Shown here: positions 50,470 to 55,159 of the stretch, one piece after another
Numbering within the stretch: the first letter of the stretch is position 1
Layout: every line of letters starts with the position of its first letter
Origin: Robiginitomaculum sp.
GTDB lineage: Bacteria; Pseudomonadota; Alphaproteobacteria; Caulobacterales; Maricaulaceae
Direction of reading: 5' to 3'
Assembly (NCBI GenBank): GCA_021647375.1
Contig: JAKIUV010000006.1
Span: 1 to 55,159 of the forward strand
Length of the DNA stretch: 55,159 nucleotides
Position numbers and translations under genes: made by a program
The notes under the pieces: generated by a model
Database searches by the model: none
What the model was told of the DNA's origin: nothing
The model's input: the letters and a program-made list of their open reading frames with translations, nothing else

Positions 50470-51279
50470 TTAATTTTCAGCTTCTTCTTCCTCTTCCTCA
50501 TCACCAGCAAAGCCCAGAGATTTCATTTTTTTGATGCTCGGAATGGGGAGGAGTTGGTATTTTCCGCCTTCAATTTTCAAGCCATCCGCGCCCATGGCTT
50601 GTAAATCTTCAATGCCGACTACAAACATGCCGCCGAAGTTTTCCACTGTAAGCCCCGTGATTTTCTGACCGTCTTTGGTGGCAAATATTTGCGGGGATAG
50701 GTTGGCAAGCGCCGCGTCCTCCACCAAATATACCATGCCCACATGGGTCATTTTTGGCACCATAAGTGCCATGGGGCCGGGGTACATTTTCTTGTAATGG
50801 GACTTGCCGTCTTTGGCACCGTCCAGAAGCTCAGCAAGTGTGTGTGTACCGGATGTGTTCTTAAATAAAACATCAAAATCTATGGACAGGTTAATACCCG
50901 CATCCCCATCCTTCTTGCCTGAAAAATGTTCACCTTGCATGCAAAGGTCGCCTTCTTTATCCATGGTAGCAATGCGCGCGAAATCCGTGACCCAGCCGTC
51001 CGCATCCATAGTGAAAGCTTCCTCGATCGCGCCCGTGCGAAAATAAACCCGCTCAGGTAATTTACCTTCGCCGGTCGTGGTTAATCTCATTTCGGGCGCC
51101 ACACCAACAGTGTCTCTTTTCTCAGGCTTTAATTTGTTGAACTTACGGGTCATTTTGATGATTTTTTTGGCTGGCATACACTTAATGCCTGCTGCGAGGT
51201 CTGCCGCTTCCGAAGCATGTGCAGTGCTAGAAGCAAATGCAGCTGAGATCGCTACACTAATATATATAGATTTCATCAT
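50470..51279 (-). CDS. Exported protein of unknown function with acidic tail
   Basis: 269 residues. Signal peptide (IYISVAISAAFASSTAHA), mature part with LAAGIKCMPAKKIIKMTRKFNKLKPEK at the start, conserved-looking LSIDFDVLFKNTSGTHTLAELLDGAKDGKSHYKKMYPGPMALMVPKMTHVGMVYLVED in the middle, and a poly-Glu end (GDEEEEEEAEN). No family recognised. Likely periplasmic. Convergent with the GST gene, with a one-base gap. Confidence 0.75.
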   Translation of the reverse strand: MMKSIYISVAISAAFASSTAHASEAADLAAGIKCMPAKKIIKMTRKFNKLKPEKRDTVGVAPEMRLTTTGEGKLPERVYFRTGAIEEAFTMDADGWVTDFARIATMDKEGDLCMQGEHFSGKKDGDAGINLSIDFDVLFKNTSGTHTLAELLDGAKDGKSHYKKMYPGPMALMVPKMTHVGMVYLVEDAALANLSPQIFATKDGQKITGLTVENFGGMFVVGIEDLQAMGADGLKIEGGKYQLLPIPSIKKMKSLGFAGDEEEEEEAEN

Positions 51280-51397
51280 TCAGGTCTTCCCCATTTTGCT
51301 CATCTCCATAAAACCCACCTCTGAAAACAACGCCAGTGAAATTTTGTTAATTTATCAGCGTTTGACACATATGCGGGGCTAGGGGTATAGTGTTTTT

Positions 51398-51604
51398 ATG
51401 AGAAACCGTTTTATCCATAGACTGAGCGTAACAACCCTTTTGGGTATGTTCGCACTTGGAACATTATCGGCTTGCGGCATTAAGGGTGAATTGAAAACCC
51501 CGCCGCCAATTTGGGGCGACAAGGCTCAAGCCGAGAAGACCCAAGCTGAGAAGGCGGAAATGGATCAACAGGATTCCGAAGCATCAAACTCCAACAAACC
51601 CTAA
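51398..51604 (+). CDS. Small lipoprotein of the LptM/YifL type
   Basis: 68 residues. Signal FALGTLSACGIKGELKTPP: lipobox LSAC followed directly by the CGIKG-L-xx-PP motif that defines LptM, a lipoprotein that assists LptD assembly. The tail is charged and disordered. Usually beside lysA/argH; here it is alone and convergent with upp. Confidence 0.82.
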   Translation: MRNRFIHRLSVTTLLGMFALGTLSACGIKGELKTPPPIWGDKAQAEKTQAEKAEMDQQDSEASNSNKP

Positions 51605-51620
51605 TCCATTGCAATAACAT

Positions 51621-52244
51621 CTATTTTGTACCGAACAATTTATCGCCCGCATCTCCAAGGCCGGGGATAATATAGCCGTTCTCATTGAGATGGTCATCGA
51701 CCGCCGCCACATAAATATCCACGTCCGGATGCTTTTCCTGCACGGCTTTTATACCTTCGGGCGCAGCCACTAAAAACAGGCCTTTAATACGGGTGCAGCC
51801 AGCTTCTTTGACCATGTCCACAGCCGCATTGAACGAGCCGCCCGTCGCCAACATCGGGTCAACGACAAGGGCCGTGCGTTCATTAATTTTGGGTGCCATT
51901 TTCGAGAAATAGGCCACGGGCTGTAAGGTTTCCTCGTCCCGGTACAGCCCAACCACACTAATGCGCGCATTGGGCAGAAGCTGAATTACCCCGTCGAGCA
52001 TGCCAATTCCGGCGCGCAGTATGGGCACTATAGTAATCTTCTTGCCCTTGATTTGCTGTACGTCAATTTCGCCGTCCCAGGAATTTATGGCGCACGGCTC
52101 CAGCGGAAAATCCTTAGTGGCTTCATAGGTCAAGAGCATGGATATTTCTGCCGCCAATTCCCGGAAATTTTTGGTGCTAATATCCGCCGCACGTAAAAGC
52201 CCGAGTTTGTGTTGAATAAGCGGATGGTCGGCAATGTGTATCAT
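51621..52244 (-). CDS. upp: Uracil phosphoribosyltransferase Upp
   Basis: About 207 residues from ATG 52244 (AAGGAAG upstream). VPILRAGIGMLDGVIQLLPNARIS, the PRPP loop VDPMLATGGSFNAAVDM, and the uracil-binding C-terminal GYIIPGLGDAGDKLFGTK. Salvages uracil to UMP. A frame extension to 52268 is not needed. Confidence 0.96.
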   Translation of the reverse strand: MIHIADHPLIQHKLGLLRAADISTKNFRELAAEISMLLTYEATKDFPLEPCAINSWDGEIDVQQIKGKKITIVPILRAGIGMLDGVIQLLPNARISVVGLYRDEETLQPVAYFSKMAPKINERTALVVDPMLATGGSFNAAVDMVKEAGCTRIKGLFLVAAPEGIKAVQEKHPDVDIYVAAVDDHLNENGYIIPGLGDAGDKLFGTK

Positions 52245-52314
52245 GATGGCTTCCTTTGGTTGGCACAACTAATAGCACAAAATGCGAATGCTGCAAACTA
52301 GGGCCTGTTGACAA

Positions 52315-52731
52315 TCAACTTTCTATCGCGCACCTCCAATGTAATGCCCCAATGTAACGCTCATAGCAAATATCCTGTACCATATGAAAGGCCAGTTTTT
52401 TGCCTTGGCTTGGCTGATAGTGGACAGCCTGTGTGGTTTCGCCTTCACCGGAAGTACCGAAGAAAGCATGCAAAAAGTGTTTCGTGAGGGTTAGACCACA
52501 CGCCCTGAGCGTTGCGAAGAAGTACTCTTGGGGTGCGGCGGTGTTTATGCGGTACGGCCAAGTTTTTCGAAGCAGTCTATCATCACGATAGGCAACGCCT
52601 AGCTCTCGCACCGGGACCCGGGTCACTTGTGGAGTTATGCCACAAGCCTCAGTCCGACACCGTCCCTCACCCCAACAAACTAACGCGTTTTGTCTGTCCA
52701 TGAACAAGAGAACGATTGAAATATAACCCAA
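52315..52731 (-). CDS. Uncertain open frame in a gene-poor interval
   Basis: 138 codons starting MGYISIVLLFMDRQNALVCW and ending YERYIGALHWRCAIES. No motif, signal or family recognised, and the composition (many Cys, Arg, His, Trp) is not convincing. The interval 52270-52833 between upp and the methyltransferase has no other candidate. It begins at its left with GGGCCTGTTGACA, which resembles some insertion-sequence ends, so decayed mobile DNA is possible. Confidence 0.2.
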   Translation of the reverse strand: MGYISIVLLFMDRQNALVCWGEGRCRTEACGITPQVTRVPVRELGVAYRDDRLLRKTWPYRINTAAPQEYFFATLRACGLTLTKHFLHAFFGTSGEGETTQAVHYQPSQGKKLAFHMVQDICYERYIGALHWRCAIES

Positions 52732-52833
52732 GCCGGATAGCCGTGGAAATATCTCTGTGTTTAACTTTTAAGGTGTTGAAATCATTGATGTTTATTTTGC
52801 GCTTGGCAGGGATATAGTTTCAAAATGTCCACT

Positions 52834-53715
52834 TTACGAACGTGCCAAGGCCACTTCGCGCTTTATTTCCACCATGAAATTTTCTGCTTCTGTGGTGCCC
52901 GCCTTTTGTGAATTAGCCTTGAGTGCATCCACTTCGTCTTGAATGCGGCGCTTGGCGATGTCGTTTAGATAATGCTTGTCCATATCTATGCCGATGAATT
53001 TACGGCCACGGCGCACGGCGACCACACCGGTTGTGCCGCTGCCGCAAAACGGGTCGAGTACGGTGTCGCCGGGATTGGTCGAAGCGAGGATGATACGCTC
53101 TAACAGGTTTTCCGGTTTCTGGGTCGGGTGCTTACCGTGACGTTTTTCGGATTTTTTGGTCAGCGGAATAGACCACACGGAGCGCATTTGTTTGGCGTCT
53201 TTTTTAAGAGGGTCAGCCTCGTGCCATTCGCCGTTCTTCATGCCTTGATAATTGAACACATGTTTGTGTTTCTTATCCGTCCGCGCCCAGATTATGCTTT
53301 CGTGGGACGCTGTGAACATGCGGCAGGATAAATTGGGCGAGGCGTTTGGCTTGAACCAGCTAATATCATTGAGAACATGCCAACCACCAAGCTGCAAAGC
53401 AAAGCCGCATTGATAGACGGAGTGGTAAGTCCCCGAAATCCAAATCGTCCCGCCGGGGCGCAGCTTACGGTGACAAGCGGCAATCCATTCGCGGTGAAAT
53501 TCAAAATCCGCTTCCGGCCCAGCGCTGACATCCCAATCCCCTTTGTTGACCGAACCCATGCGCCCACCTTTACAGGTGAACCCGTCATTGGGGAGATTAT
53601 AGGGTGGGTCGGCGAATATCATGTCGATGCTTAGATCTGTGATCCTCTCCAAAACGTCTAGCATATCGCCGTGGAGTAATGTTGCGATTGCGGGGAAGTC
53701 GTCCCGCCCGCACAT
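52834..53715 (-). CDS. Beta-class DNA adenine methyltransferase, DpnA/M.MboI-B-like
   Basis: 293 residues. Catalytic DPPY at residues 36-39 comes before the SAM motif DPFCGSGTTG (near residue 223), the beta-class order. NLPNDGFTCKGGRMGSVNKGDWD, HREWIAACHRKLRPGGTIWISGTYHSVYQCG and KHPTQKPENLLERIILAST closely resemble the DpnA enzyme that methylates adenine in GATC. It lacks the C-terminal domain of CcrM, so it is not the cell-cycle GANTC enzyme. Divergent from the HTH and DpnI-like genes. Confidence 0.88.
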   Translation of the reverse strand: MCGRDDFPAIATLLHGDMLDVLERITDLSIDMIFADPPYNLPNDGFTCKGGRMGSVNKGDWDVSAGPEADFEFHREWIAACHRKLRPGGTIWISGTYHSVYQCGFALQLGGWHVLNDISWFKPNASPNLSCRMFTASHESIIWARTDKKHKHVFNYQGMKNGEWHEADPLKKDAKQMRSVWSIPLTKKSEKRHGKHPTQKPENLLERIILASTNPGDTVLDPFCGSGTTGVVAVRRGRKFIGIDMDKHYLNDIAKRRIQDEVDALKANSQKAGTTEAENFMVEIKREVALARS

Positions 53716-53774
53716 TATCGCGGTGGTTTATTCAAATTCAGCACCCTTGCTATCTGCTATAACCACTAATCAGA

Positions 53775-53809
53775 TGGCTATTTTATCTACTGTGGCTATT
53801 CTATCTACT
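53775..53809. repeat. Tandem 17-bp direct repeats in the divergent methylation-island promoter
   Basis: TGGCTATTTTATCTACT (53775-53791) and TGGCTATTCTATCTACT (53793-53809) differ in one base and are 18 bases apart. Likely repeated regulator sites upstream of the methyltransferase. Confidence 0.55.
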
Positions 53810-53812
53810 ATC

Positions 53813-53828
53813 ATTGTCAATTGACAAT
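53813..53828. promoter_or_regulatory. Perfect palindrome with back-to-back TTGACA boxes
   Basis: ATTGTCAATTGACAAT reads TTGACA on both strands, so it can supply the -35 boxes of both divergent promoters (methyltransferase one way, HTH-nuclease the other). A further CGTCAA-N7-TTGACG repeat lies at 53865-53883. GATC sites occur at 53849 and 53888. Confidence 0.55.
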
Positions 53829-53898
53829 ATACATTTATATGCGATTACGATCACTAGGTGTTGCCGTCAAGTGTTAATTGACGCTACGATCATGTGTG

Positions 53899-54183
53899 AT
53901 GATTGAGCTGAATGGTTTTTTGGATTTGTGTAAGGAGCGGACTAACACGGTGTCTGACAGCAACCTTGCCCGCAAAGTTGACATAACCCGTGCTGCCCTC
54001 TCCGCCTACCGCAAAGGTGCCAGCTTTCCGTCGGACGCGAATATGGTGAAATTGGCTAAGCGAGCAAAGCTGAATGTAGGGGAGTGTTTGTTATTGCTGA
54101 ATGTTTGGCGGACTGAGGGCGCGGCGCGGAAGGCTTATTCTGGACTATTCGTTTCTATCTATCCAAACAGCGGGTTTCTTTAA
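53899..54183 (+). CDS. Helix-turn-helix protein coupled to the DpnI-like gene
   Basis: About 94 residues from ATG 53899. Cro/CI-type HTH with SDSNLARKVDITRAALSAYRKGASFPSDANMVKLAKRAKLNVGECLLLLNVWR, like small phage-type regulators. Its TAA overlaps the ATG of the nuclease gene (TAATG). Probably the island controller acting at the repeats and palindromes in 53775-53883. Confidence 0.8.
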   Translation: MIELNGFLDLCKERTNTVSDSNLARKVDITRAALSAYRKGASFPSDANMVKLAKRAKLNVGECLLLLNVWRTEGAARKAYSGLFVSIYPNSGFL

Positions 54184-54959
54184 TGCCTGATGACTTTGAT
54201 TATAGTTTCCGAGAAACCCAAACGCATTTTCAAAGCGCTAGCCAGTCGGCACGGGTGTGGACGGAAAGTTGGGTCTTGCGAGAAATGTATTGTCCCTCAT
54301 GTGGAGATAAACCGTTAAGTGAATTTGAAAACAATAGGCCCGTAGCGGATTTTTACTGCGGCCTTTGCAACGAAGAATTTGAACTAAAATCCACCAAAGG
54401 TAAGTTCGGGAAAAAAATCACTGATGGTGCGTATGACACTATGATGGAGCGGTTGCGCTCCGATAGCGTGCCAAGCTTGATGCTATTACGGTACAACAAG
54501 GCAGCTTTCGGGGTTATGGATTTATCCGTTGTGCCAAAGCAATTTTTTGTCACTGACCTTATCGAAAAAAGAAAACCGCTAGCAGCGTCAGCGCGAAGAG
54601 CCGGATGGGTTGGCTGCAATATTCTCATCGACCGCATTCCAAAGGTTGGGCGGATAGCCCTCATCACAAACCGCATTCCCCAGCCCAAGGATATTGTCGT
54701 TGAAAAATGGCAAAAGACTAGCTTTCTTCGCGGTCAATCATTAGCAAAGAAAGGTTGGGTGCTTGATGTGCTTAACTGTGTAGAAAGCATTGGACAGCTA
54801 GAGTTTTCTTTGGACGATATGTATAAATTTGAAAATTATCTCGGTGAATTACATCCAGAAAACAATCACGTAAAGCCGAAAATCCGCCAGCAATTGCAGG
54901 TGTTGCGGGATGCGGGGATTTTGGAGTTTTTGGGTCGGGGTAGGTATCAGGTGCGGTAA
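54183..54959 (+). CDS. DpnI-like methyl-directed restriction endonuclease
   Basis: 258 residues, similar to Streptococcus DpnI along its whole length. The N-terminal catalytic domain has a zinc site Cys37/Cys40/Cys59/Cys62 and PD-(D/E)xK residues Asp56, Glu67 and Lys69 (PVADFYCGLCNEEFELKSTKG region). RKPLAASARRAGWVGCNI is the middle family block, and the C-terminal winged helix (VLNCVESIGQLEFSLDDMYKFENYL ... IRQQLQVLRDAGILEFLGRGRY) reads methylated DNA. DpnI cuts GATC only when the adenine is methylated. Here it stands opposite a GATC-type methyltransferase, which would be self-destructive if both have those activities. Confidence 0.93.
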   Translation: MPDDFDYSFRETQTHFQSASQSARVWTESWVLREMYCPSCGDKPLSEFENNRPVADFYCGLCNEEFELKSTKGKFGKKITDGAYDTMMERLRSDSVPSLMLLRYNKAAFGVMDLSVVPKQFFVTDLIEKRKPLAASARRAGWVGCNILIDRIPKVGRIALITNRIPQPKDIVVEKWQKTSFLRGQSLAKKGWVLDVLNCVESIGQLEFSLDDMYKFENYLGELHPENNHVKPKIRQQLQVLRDAGILEFLGRGRYQVR

Positions 54960-55032
54960 AGTTTGAGGCATCACGCTTACCCGCTAACATCCAAGCCCCT
55001 CACCTTGTTCCTCTCCCAAAAGGAGAGGAGAC

Positions 55033-55159
55033 TGTCAAGGGCGGAGTAAAATCAGGCCATGTGGCGGCGTAAAAGTCTACCAGTACGCTGTGCTTAAATG
55101 ATGTGATAAAGGGGCCAATTGGCCCCTTTATCACATTAGTTTCTTTCTTACCTTTGTTT
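55033..55159 (+). mobile_element. Probable terminal region of an IS21-type insertion sequence, cut by the right edge
   Basis: TGTCAAGG at 55033 is followed by two related 20-base units, GGCGGAGTAAAATCAGGCCA (55040-55059) and GGCGGCGTAAAAGTCTACCA (55063-55082), 23 bases apart. Multiple such (G)TAAAA-containing units next to a TGT terminus are typical of IS21-family ends, where they bind transposase. No transposase gene is inside the window, so this is a tentative call. The 54960-55032 stretch before it holds a CCTCTCC-CAAAA-GGAGAGG hairpin. Confidence 0.4.
55101..55136. terminator. 36-bp perfect palindrome (possible bidirectional terminator)
   Basis: Arms of 18 bases (ATGTGATAAAGGGGCCAA and its complement) meet with no unpaired loop; the G/C part is GGGGCC/GGCCCC with AAA/TTT flanks. 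It is followed by TAGTTTCTTTCTT. It may protect the mobile element from outside transcription, or be an operator-like structure. Confidence 0.6.

Noticed and set aside
52834..53715. Calling the methyltransferase CcrM
   Set aside because: It lacks the C-terminal extension of CcrM and its N-terminal blocks (NDGF..GDWD) fit the DpnA/M.MboI-B group better.
1..55159. CRISPR arrays, rRNA genes, oriC
   Set aside because: No regularly spaced repeats, no rRNA sequence and no cluster of DnaA boxes noticed by eye; parS alone does not locate oriC.

Overview
The window is a gene-dense piece of an alphaproteobacterial chromosome of roughly 50% G+C. The evidence is the cluster mnmE-mnmG-rsmG-parA-parB with three perfect parS palindromes, the divergent ubiG/lysC pair with ptsP, the pheA-kdsB-cytochrome c block, dnaX-ybaB beside the SRP RNA, a HIG1-type protein next to a PduO-type adenosyltransferase, and an LptM-type lipoprotein. 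A Caulobacterales/Hyphomonadales-like host fits best; this is inference from gene order and protein character. The parABS cluster puts the window near the replication origin, but no oriC was recognised.

Left part (1-14000). A truncated exported protein is cut by the left edge. Next to it is a very small gene (579-647) for a 22-residue peptide with a double-glycine leader and a 7-residue hydrophobic core. It has its own promoter and terminator. Beside it lie a peptidase-C39 ABC exporter and an 87-residue membrane-fusion protein that keeps only the two ends of the family. The two exporter genes are co-directional with parA-parB and almost touch parB. This is the best candidate for an undescribed system: a minimal exported peptide with a reduced exporter attached to the chromosome-partition operon. 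Between parA and rsmG sits a restriction-modification insert: a fused type IIG-like enzyme, a small HTH protein, a possible structured RNA and a small Cys/His-rich protein. Then follow rsmG, mnmG and mnmE.

Middle (14000-34300). A phosphodiesterase lipoprotein is followed by a YheO/DauR-type regulator, an aminotransferase and a frameshifted ornithine-cyclodeaminase-like gene, which together look like an amino-acid catabolic operon. Then come a glutathione transferase, a BlaI/MecI-type regulator with a palindromic operator, MAPEG, YihY, dapE, ubiG, lysC, ptsP, ybaB, dnaX, the SRP RNA, an outer-membrane beta-barrel protein, nudC, a YHS protein, pheA, kdsB and a membrane-anchored cytochrome c.

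Right part (34300-55159). NlpC/P60 and MarR-type genes, an aldo/keto reductase, a complete histidine-utilisation set (hutU, hutH, hutI and divergent hutG), an M17 aminopeptidase, a TPR lipoprotein, a CAU-anticodon tRNA, the cobalamin adenosyltransferase, anmK/tyrS, a WYL regulator with a palindromic operator facing a VOC-GST pair, lptM, upp, and at the end a GATC-methylation island. The island has a DpnA-like adenine methyltransferase divergent from an HTH gene and a close DpnI-like methyl-directed nuclease. The last 130 bases look like the end of an IS21-type element followed by a 36-bp perfect palindrome.

Two dispersed palindromic repeat families (A and B below) fill most gene-free stretches. 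One B copy sits between perfect 15-bp direct repeats exactly at the mnmG/rsmG junction.
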